From Saccharopolyspora kobensis (GTDB lineage Bacteria > Actinomycetota > Actinomycetes > Mycobacteriales > Pseudonocardiaceae), in assembly GCF_900108315.1 (NCBI RefSeq), contig NZ_FNVB01000002.1:1450562-1514561 (forward strand): DNA of 64,000 bases. The letters run 5' to 3'. Positions 45,033-53,076 of the stretch are shown here, piece after piece (the stretch's first letter is position 1; each line of letters opens with the position of its first letter). The position numbers and the translations under genes are program-made. The notes under the pieces were generated by a model. The model was not told where the DNA came from and ran no database searches. It was given only the letters and a program-made list of their open reading frames with translations.

Positions 45033-45476
45033 GTGCAGGAACCCAGCGCGACGAGGCGCAATCCGGCCCAGGCGATGTTCGACGACGACCGCGCCTCCCA
45101 GGCGCTGGGCATCGAGCTGCTCGACGTGGGCAGCGGGACCGCCCGCGCCCGGATGACCATCACCGAGACGATGGTCAACGGGCACGGGATCGCCCACGGC
45201 GGATACCTCTTCCTGCTCGCCGACACGACCTTCGCGTGCGCCTGCAACAGCCACGGCCCGACGACCGTCGCGGCCCGCGCGGACGTCACCTTCGTCCGCC
45301 CGGCGCGGCTCGGCGACGAGCTCACCGCCAGCGCGGTCGAGCGCACCCGGTTCGGGCGCAGCGGGATCTACGACGTCTCCGTGCACCGCGGCGAGGAGCT
45401 GATCGCCGAGTTCCGCGGGCACAGCAGATCGATCGGCGCGAAACCGGCCGGCGAGTCCGAAGGAGAGACGCGATGA
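45033..45476 (+). CDS. paaI: Phenylacetic acid degradation thioesterase PaaI
   Basis: 147 aa from GTG 45033 (ATG 45075, at 'MFDDDRASQALG', is an alternative; the open frame from 45015 starts inside the operator and is rejected). Hot-dog fold: 'MVNGHGIAHGGYLFLLADTT' contains the HGG motif and the catalytic Asp, followed by 'FACACNSHG' and 'ARADVTFVRPARLGDELTAS'. Hydrolyses aberrant hydroxyphenylacetyl-CoA esters that would sequester CoA. Overlaps paaK by 4 bp. Confidence 0.93.
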   Translation: MQEPSATRRNPAQAMFDDDRASQALGIELLDVGSGTARARMTITETMVNGHGIAHGGYLFLLADTTFACACNSHGPTTVAARADVTFVRPARLGDELTASAVERTRFGRSGIYDVSVHRGEELIAEFRGHSRSIGAKPAGESEGETR

Positions 45477-46813
45477 CCGCGAGCACCGAGACCCACTCCG
45501 CACCGCGCAGGCTCGGCCCCGCGCCGGACCCGGCCGAGCTCGACGCCGCGGAGCGGTACTCGGCCGACGAGCTGGCCGCCGTGCAGCTGGAGCGACTGCA
45601 GTGGACGCTGCGGCTGGCCTACGAGAACGTGCCGCTGTACCGGGAGAAGTTCGACCGCGCCGGGGTTCGGCCGCAGGACTGCCGGAGCCTGGCCGACCTG
45701 GCGAAGTTCCCGCACACCACGAAGCAGGACCTGCGGGACAACTACCCGTACGGCATGTTCGCGGTCCCGCGCGAGCAGGTCCGCAGGCTGCACGCCTCCA
45801 GCGGCACCACCGGCAAGCCCACGGTCGTCGGCTACACCGAGGGGGATCTGCGGAACTGGGCCGACCTCGTCGCGCGGTCCATCCGCGCGTCGGGCGGCCG
45901 GCCCGGGCACCGGGTGCACGTCGCCTACGGCTACGGGCTGTTCACCGGCGGCCTCGGCGCGCACTACGGCGCCGAGCGGCTCGGGTGCACCGTCATCCCC
46001 GCCTCTGGCGGCATGACCGCCCGGCAGGTGCAGATCATCCAGGACTTCCAGCCCGAGATCATCATGGTCACGCCGTCCTACCTGCTCACGCTGATCGACG
46101 AGTTCGAGCGGCAGGGCGTCGATCCGCGCAGCACCTCGCTGCGCACCGCCATCCTCGGCGCGGAGCCCTGGACCGAGCAGATGCGCCAGGAGATCGAGCA
46201 GCGGCTGGACCTGGACGCGGTCGACATCTACGGCCTGTCCGAGGTGATGGGTCCCGGGGTGGCCAACGAGTGCGCCGAGACCAAGGACGGCCCGCACATC
46301 TGGGAGGACCACTTCTACCCGGAGGTGATCGATCCGTTCACCGAGGAGGTGCTGCCCGACGGCACCGAGGGCGAGCTGGTGTTTACCTCGCTGACCAAGG
46401 AGGCGATGCCGATCATCCGGTACCGCACCCGCGACCTGACCCGCCTGCTGCCGGGCACGGCGCGGCCGATGCGCCGGATGGCCAAGATCACCGGGCGCAG
46501 CGACGACATGATCATCCTACGCGGGGTCAACGTCTACCCCACCCAGATCGAGGAGCTGGTGCTGCGCACCGCCGGGCTCTCCCCGCACTTCCAGCTGGTG
46601 CTCACCAAGCAGGAGCGGATGGACGTGATGACCGTGCGGGTGGAGGCCCGGAGCGACTGCCCGGCGTCGCGGCGGGAGGCGGCCGCGGCCGACCTGCTGC
46701 GCGCCATCAAGGACGGGGTCGGCATCAGCACCGAGATCGCGGTGGTGGACCCGGACACCCTGGAGCGCTCCGTGGGCAAGCTGCGGCGGATCGTCGACCG
46801 CCGCCAATCCTGA
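45473..46813 (+). CDS. paaK: Phenylacetate-CoA ligase
   Basis: 446 aa. AMP-forming ligase that activates phenylacetate, the entry step of the pathway. P-loop 'LHASSGTTGKPTVVGYTEGD', 'IYGLSEVMGPGVANECAETK', 'TEGELVFTSLTKEAMPIIRY' and C-terminal hinge 'ITGRSDDMIILRGVNVYPTQ' plus the adenylation Lys in 'GKLRRIVD'. ATGA overlap with paaI and 38 bp before the TetR gene, so paaI-paaK-TetR form one unit divergent from paaZABCDE. Confidence 0.97.
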   Translation: MTASTETHSAPRRLGPAPDPAELDAAERYSADELAAVQLERLQWTLRLAYENVPLYREKFDRAGVRPQDCRSLADLAKFPHTTKQDLRDNYPYGMFAVPREQVRRLHASSGTTGKPTVVGYTEGDLRNWADLVARSIRASGGRPGHRVHVAYGYGLFTGGLGAHYGAERLGCTVIPASGGMTARQVQIIQDFQPEIIMVTPSYLLTLIDEFERQGVDPRSTSLRTAILGAEPWTEQMRQEIEQRLDLDAVDIYGLSEVMGPGVANECAETKDGPHIWEDHFYPEVIDPFTEEVLPDGTEGELVFTSLTKEAMPIIRYRTRDLTRLLPGTARPMRRMAKITGRSDDMIILRGVNVYPTQIEELVLRTAGLSPHFQLVLTKQERMDVMTVRVEARSDCPASRREAAAADLLRAIKDGVGISTEIAVVDPDTLERSVGKLRRIVDRRQS

Positions 46814-46814
46814 C

Positions 46815-46828
46815 CGACCGGCCGGTCG
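46815..46828. promoter_or_regulatory. Palindrome CGACCGGCCGGTCG before the PaaR-like gene
   Basis: Perfect 14-bp palindrome 24 bp upstream of the TetR ATG, in the 38-bp gap after paaK. Its CCGACCGG half resembles the other candidate sites but it is GC-rich, so it could be chance. If real it allows separate autoregulation. Confidence 0.4.
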
Positions 46829-46851
46829 ACGCGGCTGAAATACTCGGGACC

Positions 46852-47472
46852 ATGGCAGACAACGCTGGACGGAGCAATCGCCGGGGCCGACCGGGCTACG
46901 ACCTCGGCAGGCTTCTGGACGTCTCCGTGCGCGTGTTCAACGAGCGCGGGTACGAGGGCACCAGCATGGAGGTCCTCGCGCAGCGGCTGGGCATCACCAA
47001 GTCGGCGATCTACTACCACGTCTCGGGCAAGGACGAGCTGCTGCGGCTGAGCGTCGACCGGGCGCTGGACGCGCTGTTCGCGGTAGTCGAGGAGGAGGCG
47101 TCGACGACCGGCCGGGCCATCGACCGGCTGGAGCACGTCGTGCGGCGCAGCATCGAGGTGCTGGTGGCCGAGCTGCCGTTCGTCACGCTGCTGCTGCGGG
47201 TGCGCGGCAACACCCGGGTCGAGCGGCAGGCGCTGGCCCGGCGACGCGAGTTCGACCTGGTGGTCAGCGATCTGGTCGAGCAGGCCGAGGCCGAGGGCAG
47301 CATCCGCCCGGACGTCGATCCCGCGCTGACCACCAGGCTGCTGTTCGGCATGGTCAACTCGATCATCGAGTGGTACCGGCCGAGCCGCGGGCTGCGCGCC
47401 GAGCAGGTCGCCGACGCGGTGACCAAGATCGCCTTCGACGGCCTGCGCACCGGGTCGCGGAAACCCGCGTGA
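46852..47472 (+). CDS. paaR: TetR family regulator, probable phenylacetate repressor PaaR
   Basis: 206 aa. HTH at about residues 22-65: 'TSMEVLAQRLGITKSAIYYH' with 'VSGKDELL' following. C-terminal TetR_C domain 'PFVTLLLRVRGNTRVERQAL'. Directly downstream of paaK in the same direction. Actinobacterial PaaR proteins are TetR repressors released by phenylacetyl-CoA; the paired sites in the paaZ/paaI promoter fit that role. The name is from context and family, so moderate confidence in the ligand. Confidence 0.83.
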   Translation: MADNAGRSNRRGRPGYDLGRLLDVSVRVFNERGYEGTSMEVLAQRLGITKSAIYYHVSGKDELLRLSVDRALDALFAVVEEEASTTGRAIDRLEHVVRRSIEVLVAELPFVTLLLRVRGNTRVERQALARRREFDLVVSDLVEQAEAEGSIRPDVDPALTTRLLFGMVNSIIEWYRPSRGLRAEQVADAVTKIAFDGLRTGSRKPA

Positions 47473-48015
47473 AAATTCTTCGCAGACTCACGTCACGCCC
47501 GGCGGTCTGGTCTGTCTAGAACACGTGGGCGTTCTGGAGCGCCCGCGCGCGTGCGCGACGAAGAGGGGATCGCGCACGAGACGGCCGCCGGTCGTGGCAG
47601 GGGTGGATGTGGCCGCGACCGGCGGCCCCGCGCCGCCCGGGAGGCGGGCAGCGCCCCCGCTGCCGGGGGAGAACGCCGCGGCGTTTCGCGTGGTGAAGTT
47701 CCGCCGCCACCGCTGCGGGCAGTTGCGGTTACCAACCGGAAGACGACCGGCGCAGCGCGAAACTTCCTGGCAGCAACGCGAAAATCAGCGTGTGGGTGAC
47801 AAAAGTCCCCTGCGATCTAGCAGTCGGTCCGCTTAGGCTTCCATGCGTTGTGGCCGTTCGGGGCCCGGTGGTCGCCGAAGTGGATCCGCTGAACTGGGGA
47901 CGGCGAGAGCACTTCCGGGGCGACGAGACACGCCGATCGCCGGTTCGACAGCTCCGCGGCCACCTTCCTCCCTCTCGCCCAGACATCGCGGACGAGCACG
48001 CTTTTGGAGGCGGTT
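47473..48015 (+). other. 543-bp region without a supported gene; two hairpins
   Basis: No convincing coding frame: the open frames here lack ribosome sites and family features. It holds a strong hairpin with perfect 12-bp arms GGCCGCCGGTCG (47583-47594) / CGACCGGCGGCC (47616-47627) and a second small one GGCAGC/GCTGCC (47647-47652 / 47659-47664), probably terminating the paaR transcript. A less GC-rich segment around 47755-47845 is the likely promoter region for the next gene, with possible -10 TAGGCT near 47835; no firm -35. Confidence 0.5.
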
Positions 48016-48654
48016 GTGTCACGGCTTGAGTCGATCGCTCGCGCCTTCCTCCGGTACCTCTACGAAGATCACCGGTTCCGGCCGGAGGTCGCCGACTTCT
48101 TCGACAGCGCGGCGGCCGAGGCGGCAGCCGTCCAGCCGTCGTGGGCAGAGCTGGCCGACGTGCTGGAGGCGTTGCGGGAGCGCGAGCTGATCGCCACCAG
48201 CGGAGAGGGCCGGCTGGGCACCCCGGCCCGGGCCGGGCTCACCGGCTCCGGGCTGATCTGCGCGGGCAGGCACGGCGGTGACATCACCTCCTGGTCCCGG
48301 TCGCAGTCGGTGGCGGTGCTCGACGCCCCGGCCGAAGCCGCGGTCCCGCAGGCGCGGTCGGCGACCGAGGAAGCACCGCACCGCATCGATTACTCCGGGT
48401 TGACGCGTGTTGCCAAGGTGGTGCTGCTGGCGCTGCCGACGGTGCACGCGCGCTACGGCGACACCGTCGAGATCGAATCGACCGCCCGCCGGCTGTGCGA
48501 GGCGACCCGCCAGGACAGACCGGACGCCGGGCGGGTGCGGACCCTGGCGCAGCGCTTGCGCACCGACCTGGCGACCGGCTCGGTCGCCAACACCCTCGGG
48601 GTCGTGCTGCTCGACGGTCTGGACGAGGCTCTCGACGAAAGCGGGCTGGCCTAA
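48016..48654 (+). CDS. Conserved hypothetical protein with winged-helix-like N terminus
   Basis: 212 aa from GTG 48016 with GGAGG five bases upstream. Residues 1-70 ('IARAFLRYLYEDHRFRPEVA', 'WAELADVLEALRERELIATSGEG') look like a winged helix ending in a beta wing. The middle (about 70-130) is variable; the C-terminal 90 residues ('RVAKVVLLALPTVHARYGDT' then 'TARRLCEATRQDR') are helical. No membrane segment. I do not recognise the family; a DNA-binding role is only suggested by the N terminus. Upstream of, but not coupled to, the squalene/phytoene synthase gene. Confidence 0.65.
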   Translation: MSRLESIARAFLRYLYEDHRFRPEVADFFDSAAAEAAAVQPSWAELADVLEALRERELIATSGEGRLGTPARAGLTGSGLICAGRHGGDITSWSRSQSVAVLDAPAEAAVPQARSATEEAPHRIDYSGLTRVAKVVLLALPTVHARYGDTVEIESTARRLCEATRQDRPDAGRVRTLAQRLRTDLATGSVANTLGVVLLDGLDEALDESGLA

Positions 48655-48774
48655 GCGGGTTCGGGCCGGGCGGCGGGAGCACGACCGTCCTATTCGGACG
48701 ACGGACGTGACCGGGTTCACCGCGAGCGGCCACCGTGCGCACACCTGCGCACTCGGTGTGCTGTTATTTCCGGT

Positions 48775-49734
48775 ATGGACACGGGCACCAGGTCGTCGGC
48801 GGCAGCGCGCCGCGAGCTCGACGCCGCCCGCATCCCGGAGCACCTGCACGCCGCCTACCAGCGGTGCCGGGCGCTCAACGCCCAGCACGGCCGCACCTAC
48901 TTCCTGGCCACCCGCCTGCTGGCACCGGCTCAGCGGCCCTCCGTGCACGCGCTCTACGGGTTCGCGCGGTGGGTGGACGACATCGTCGACGAGACCGGGC
49001 CGCGGACGGTGCACGAGCGCCAGCAGGCGGTCGACCGGCTCGACGGCGAGCTGCGCGCCGGGCTGCGGGACGGGCACAGCCGGAACCCGATCATCGCCGC
49101 GCTGGTCGACACCACCTCCCGGCACGCGATCGACACGGCCCTGTTCACCGACTTCATGGCGTCGATGCGGATGGACCTGACGGTCCGCGACTACCCCACC
49201 CGCGCCGAGCTGGACGCCTACGTGCACGGATCGGCCGCGGTGATCGGTCTCCAGCTGCTCCCGGTGTTCGGCACCGTCTCACCCGCTGCGGAGGCCGCCC
49301 CCTACGCCGCCGCGCTGGGCGAGGCCTTCCAGCTGACGAACTTCCTGCGCGATGTCGGCGAGGACCTCGACCGCGGCCGGGTCTACCTGCCGCTGGAGGA
49401 GCTGGCCGCGTTCGGCGTGGACCGCGAGCGGCTGGCGTGGTGCCGCCGCACCGGCCGCCCCGACCGCCGGGTGCGCCAGGCCTTGGCCGATCAGGTGGCG
49501 CGCACCCGCGCGCTCTACCGGAGCGCTGAGCCGGGCATCGCGCTGTTGGCAGCGCGCTCGCGCCCCTGCGTGCGCACCGCGTTCACGCTCTACGGCGAGA
49601 TCCTGGACTGCATCGTGGAATCCGGCTACGACGTGTTCCGCCGCCGGGTGGCCGTGTCCGGTCCCCGGCGGTTCGTCGTCGCCGCGGCGGCGATCAGCGC
49701 GGCCGCCGCGGTGAGCCTCCGAACCCGCTGGTGA
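48775..49734 (+). CDS. crtB: Squalene/phytoene synthase family protein
   Basis: 319 aa. Head-to-head prenyl synthase that condenses two GGPP to phytoene (or FPP to squalene). First Asp-rich motif '[14 protein letters not shown]', second '[19 protein letters not shown]', and substrate-site '[20 protein letters not shown]'. The C terminus has a hydrophobic tail '[16 protein letters not shown]'. CrtB and squalene synthases cannot be told apart from sequence alone; the length and '[11 protein letters not shown]' favour phytoene synthase. No crtI, crtE or shc neighbour is present. Confidence 0.88.
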   Translation: MDTGTRSSAAARRELDAARIPEHLHAAYQRCRALNAQHGRTYFLATRLLAPAQRPSVHALYGFARWVDDIVDETGPRTVHERQQAVDRLDGELRAGLRDGHSRNPIIAALVDTTSRHAIDTALFTDFMASMRMDLTVRDYPTRAELDAYVHGSAAVIGLQLLPVFGTVSPAAEAAPYAAALGEAFQLTNFLRDVGEDLDRGRVYLPLEELAAFGVDRERLAWCRRTGRPDRRVRQALADQVARTRALYRSAEPGIALLAARSRPCVRTAFTLYGEILDCIVESGYDVFRRRVAVSGPRRFVVAAAAISAAAAVSLRTRW

Positions 49735-49831
49735 GGAATGTCGATCGGGCCGCTCGGGTAATCCGACGGCGTGAGACCTTCTCCGGTCCGAGTGCGTCGG
49801 GCCGGGACCGGACTCGGTGGGGAGCGACCAG

Positions 49832-50155
49832 ATGAACAGCGGCACGCCGCGCCGGCAGGACGTCGACGCGACTACCGACCTGATCGAGCAGGCCGGTCAT
49901 CGGCTGGAGCGCAGCACCTGGGAGCTCGCCAGGTCGCCGGAGGCGCTCGTCGAGGCGCGGGAGGCGCTGCTGCACATCACCGCGACCAGCGCGCGGCTGG
50001 CCCGTCAGCTCGACGGGCTGGCGGCCGCGTGCGACCAGCCCAACAGCACCGAGCCTTCGGAGGTGCACGTCGCGCTCGACCAGGCGGCCGCGGCGGCCGA
50101 AGATCTCGGCAACTGCACGAAGGTCGCCGCGCAGGCCATTTACGACGGAGAGTGA
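49832..50155 (+). CDS. Hypothetical helical protein (107 aa)
   Basis: 107 aa from ATG 49832 (GGGGAGCGACC upstream). Predicted two long helices: 'ATTDLIEQAGHRLERSTWEL' and 'EALVEAREALLHITATSARL', then 'VALDQAAAAAEDLGNCTKVA'. Resembles small actinobacterial helical-bundle proteins without assigned role. Terminated by the strong hairpin at 50176-50216. Confidence 0.55.
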   Translation: MNSGTPRRQDVDATTDLIEQAGHRLERSTWELARSPEALVEAREALLHITATSARLARQLDGLAAACDQPNSTEPSEVHVALDQAAAAAEDLGNCTKVAAQAIYDGE

Positions 50156-50175
50156 CCGGCGCGGGACGGTGCGCA

Positions 50176-50216
50176 GGGCTGTCTCCGGGCGATTCCGCCT
50201 CGCCCGGAGGCAGCCC
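50176..50216. terminator. Bidirectional hairpin terminator
   Basis: 16-bp arms 50176-50191 and 50201-50216 (GGGCTGTCTCCGGGCG and its complement with one G-U), 9-nt loop. Located between the 3' ends of the convergent genes ending at 50155 (+) and 50222 (-). Confidence 0.85.
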
Positions 50217-50221
50217 CTTCG

Positions 50222-51391
50222 TCACGGCGCCTGGACCAGCCCGGCTCCCACGTCGGTGGCGGCCAGCGGCAGCCTGCGGGCCGCCTGCGACAACCGCGCC
50301 CACAGGCCCCACGCCCGCTCCGGGTACTGCTGGGCGTAGAGCGCGGCCACGCCTGCCACGTGCGGGGTGGCCATGCTGGTGCCGCTGAGCTTGCGGTAGC
50401 GCTCGGCGCCCGGCCAGCTCGAGTAGACGTCGACCCCGGGGCCCGCCAGGTCGACCTGCCCGATCTGGTCGACCGTGCCGGAGGAGAAGTCGGCGATCTG
50501 CAGCTGCGAGTCGAGCGCGCCGATGGCCATGATCGACGGGCAGTTCGCCGGGTGGCCGACGGGCGCGATCGTGCCCGCCGAGCGCTGGCTCTCGTTGCCC
50601 GCCGCGGCGATGATCAGCGTGCCGCGCTCCATCGCCCGCTGCGCGACCTTCTCGAAGGCGTCGGAGTAGGGCGCACCGGGCTCGGTGGCCGCGCCCAGCG
50701 ACATCGAAACCACCGCGCAGCCGTTGGAGATGGCCCACTGGATGCCCGACAGGATGCCGCCGTCGGTGCCCGAACCGTCGTCGCCGAGCACCTTGCCCGC
50801 GTAGATGCTGGCTTCCGACGCGATGCCGTAGCCCGGTCCCTCCGCGGAGGTCCGCGGCCCGCAGGAGGTCCCGATCACGTGCGTTCCGTGACCGTGCCCG
50901 TCCTGGACGTCCTGGCCCTCGACGAAGGAGCCGGTGACGATGTCGCGGCCGGCGAAGTCGGGGTGCTTGAGGTCCAGGCCGGTGTCGAGCACCGCGACGC
51001 GGACGTCCTTGCCGGTGGCCTGGCTGCGGTCGGCGCGCGTCTCCTGCAGGCCCCAGGTGAACTCGCCGTCCTCGGCGGAGGCCGACGGGCCGCCGATGGC
51101 GAACACCCGGCGCTCGGCCTCGATCCCGGCGATCGGACCGGTTTCGCCCGCCGCCTGCCGCAGCGAGTTGTACTGGTCGTCGTCCGCGCTGATCAGCGCG
51201 ACGCCGAGGTCGTGCAGCACGATCCCACCGGCGCTGCGGAACAGCTCACCGGGCGCGGCGCCGGCGGCATCGGCGGTGTTGGCGCAGCGGATGCCGGTCA
51301 GCCGGGACAGTTCGCGGGTTCCGATGATGGTCGAGTTGTCCTCCAGCAGTACCAGATAGCGTCCGGTGGAGTTCTCCTCGGGGGTGGTCAT
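50222..51391 (-). CDS. Intracellular S8 family subtilisin-like serine protease
   Basis: 389 aa. Catalytic triad visible: Asp in 'VAVLDTGLDLKHPDF', His in 'GHGHGTHVIGTSCG', Ser in 'LSGTSMATPHVAGVAALYA'; the oxyanion Asn is in 'IIAAAGNESQRSAG'. No signal peptide: the first ~120 residues ('TGRYLVLLEDNSTIIGTREL') look like a prodomain-type region directly fused, so the protease should be cytoplasmic unless exported by a non-Sec route. Ca-binding sites cannot be judged. An 11-bp direct repeat lies just upstream. Confidence 0.92.
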   Translation of the reverse strand: MTTPEENSTGRYLVLLEDNSTIIGTRELSRLTGIRCANTADAAGAAPGELFRSAGGIVLHDLGVALISADDDQYNSLRQAAGETGPIAGIEAERRVFAIGGPSASAEDGEFTWGLQETRADRSQATGKDVRVAVLDTGLDLKHPDFAGRDIVTGSFVEGQDVQDGHGHGTHVIGTSCGPRTSAEGPGYGIASEASIYAGKVLGDDGSGTDGGILSGIQWAISNGCAVVSMSLGAATEPGAPYSDAFEKVAQRAMERGTLIIAAAGNESQRSAGTIAPVGHPANCPSIMAIGALDSQLQIADFSSGTVDQIGQVDLAGPGVDVYSSWPGAERYRKLSGTSMATPHVAGVAALYAQQYPERAWGLWARLSQAARRLPLAATDVGAGLVQAP

Positions 51392-51422
51392 GATCGCTCA
51401 CCTCGGGCGGTAGTCGGGTTGC

Positions 51423-51454
51423 TCGCCACAGCGTTCCCAGATTTCGCCACAGCG
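51423..51454 (-). promoter_or_regulatory. Direct repeat TCGCCACAGCG, two copies 21 bp apart
   Basis: Identical 11-mers at 51423-51433 and 51444-51454, 21 bp between start points (two helical turns), 32-63 bp upstream of the protease ATG. Same-face spacing fits a regulator bound as a tandem dimer. The rest of the 343-bp gap to the universal stress protein gene (51392-51734) shows no gene. Confidence 0.5.
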
Positions 51455-51734
51455 ATCTCAGGTGTATCGCGCACTACGTTGAGTCACAAGCACCCAGCCG
51501 GGTAAGGCCTGCACTTCCCGTCCTGCGGATCCCGGTTTCCGCGCCGGTTCGCGCAGAACATCACCCCTTCGTGGTCGACCGGACGTGGATAGATCGACAC
51601 GACGCGCAGGGGCCGCCGCCCGGCCGCGGCGTGCACCGGGTGTAATCGGCCCGCGGGTCCCCGGACTGGACGGAACCGCCGGTTCGTACTTCCATGGGAA
51701 CCGCAACGCTGTTCGAGCAGGCCCGGAGGGTGCC

Positions 51735-52160
51735 ATGAGCGAACGCAAGGTCGTCGTCGGTGTTGACGGGTCGGACCCGTCGAAGTGCGCGTTGCGGTGG
51801 GCGGTGAAGCAGGCGGCGCTGCTGGACGCCACCGTGCACGCGGTCGGGGCCTGGGAGTTCCCGGCGTTCTACAGCTGGGAGGGCGGCCCGATGCCACCCG
51901 ACGACTTCGAGGACGCCGCGCGCAAGGCCCTGGACGACACCGTCGAGCAGGTGCAGGGCGAGAACCTCCCGTCCGTGCCGATCGAGCGCGAGCTCACCCA
52001 CGCGCACGCCGCTCAGGCGCTGCTGGACGCATCGGAAGGAGCCGAGCTGCTGGTGGTCGGCAGCCGGGGGCACGGCAGCTTCTACGGCGCGCTGCTCGGT
52101 TCGGTGAGCCAGCGGTGCGCCGCGCACGCCAAGTGCCCGGTGGTCATCGTCCGGCACTGA
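51735..52160 (+). CDS. Universal stress protein (UspA family)
   Basis: 141 aa from ATG 51735 (CGGAGGG upstream). Single Usp domain: 'KVVVGVDGSDPSKCALRWAV' N terminus and the ATP-binding motif G-2x-G-9x-G(S/T) in 'VVGSRGHGSFYGALLGSVSQ', so the ATP-binding class. Upregulated in many actinomycetes under oxygen or redox stress; here no regulator site could be read with confidence. Overlaps the convergent IclR gene by 17 bp. Confidence 0.93.
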   Translation: MSERKVVVGVDGSDPSKCALRWAVKQAALLDATVHAVGAWEFPAFYSWEGGPMPPDDFEDAARKALDDTVEQVQGENLPSVPIERELTHAHAAQALLDASEGAELLVVGSRGHGSFYGALLGSVSQRCAAHAKCPVVIVRH

Positions 52161-52917
52161 CCACGTGGCCCAGGCGCTCGGAGAGGGTGAGCGCTCCTTC
52201 GGCGATCAGGTCGCGAAGGGCCGCTTCGGTCTCCTCGTTCCAGCGCAGGATCGGCACCGCGATGCTGATCGCGGCCACGACGTCGCCGGTGCGGTCGCGC
52301 ACCGGTGCGGCCACGCACGCCACCGCTTCGTTGGATTCGCAGTACTCCCGCGCCACCCCGGTCTCGAGTACCCGGTCCAGTTCGGCGCGCAGTTCCTTGC
52401 GGGTGGCGATGCTGTGCTCGGTCATCGCCTTGAGCTTTCGGTTGCCGTACAGCTCGTCGACCTCGGCGCGCGGCAGGGCGGCGAGCAGGGCCTTGCCGAC
52501 GGCGGTGCAGTGCGCAGGCAGCCTGCGCCCGACCGCGGAGACCATGCGGACCGGGTGACTGCTGTCGACCTTTGCCACGTAGAGCACCTCGGCGCCCTCG
52601 CGGACACCGACGTGCACGGTTTCCTGGCAGCGCTCGGCGATCTCCTCGGCGACCAGCTGACCTTCCCGGGCCAGGTCGAGGCGCTCGGCGTAGGCCGAAC
52701 CGAGCTGGAATCCGCGCACGCCGAGCCGGAACTTGTTGCTGCCGCGTCCCGCGGGCATCAGGTAGCCGCGTTCGCTGAGGGTGCCGACCAGCTCGTGCAC
52801 CGTGGTGCGCGGCAGGCCGAGCTTCGCGGTGATCTCCGGTGCGCTGAGCTCCTCGATGTCCAGGAACAGCTCCAGGACGTCGAATGCTCGTTCCACGGCT
52901 GGTACCGCTCGTGCCAC
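52144..52917 (-). CDS. IclR family transcriptional regulator
   Basis: 257 aa. N-terminal winged helix 'AFDVLELFLDIEELSAPEIT' and 'LGLPRTTVHELVGTLSERGY', then the IclR effector domain with 'CQETVHVGVREGAEVLYVAK', 'AHCTAVGKALLAALPRAEVD' and 'NEAVACVAAPVRDRTGDVVA'. Divergent from the TIM-barrel gene at 53077, and the CCGGTAT dyad between them is the likely operator. It also could act on the downstream P450. Effector unknown. Confidence 0.92.
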   Translation of the reverse strand: MARAVPAVERAFDVLELFLDIEELSAPEITAKLGLPRTTVHELVGTLSERGYLMPAGRGSNKFRLGVRGFQLGSAYAERLDLAREGQLVAEEIAERCQETVHVGVREGAEVLYVAKVDSSHPVRMVSAVGRRLPAHCTAVGKALLAALPRAEVDELYGNRKLKAMTEHSIATRKELRAELDRVLETGVAREYCESNEAVACVAAPVRDRTGDVVAAISIAVPILRWNEETEAALRDLIAEGALTLSERLGHVVSAGR

Positions 52918-52956
52918 CGCTGGTGCTCCTCCCCCGCCGACCGCGTTCGGCCGTGA

Positions 52957-52987
52957 CCGGTATTTCGAACATCGTATCCGATACCGG
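52957..52987. promoter_or_regulatory. Candidate IclR operator CCGGTAT-n17-ATACCGG
   Basis: Perfect 7-bp arms (52957-52963 / 52981-52987). Inside lies the 11-bp palindrome GTATCCGATAC (52974-52984). Placed 40-70 bp upstream of the IclR start and 90-120 bp upstream of the TIM-barrel gene. Confidence 0.55.
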
Positions 52988-53076
52988 CCACGAACTGGAG
53001 GTTCCGCTTGACCGCTCCTTTCCGCGCTGCATACGATTTCCCGAACGTCGTTTGGGATCTCGAACGGAGTGGTTCA

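Noticed and set aside
46400..47000. Frame-shifted continuation between paaK and the TetR gene
   Set aside because: paaK ends normally at 46813 and the TetR has its own start; the merged frame from 45601 is a shadow joined to the TetR frame.
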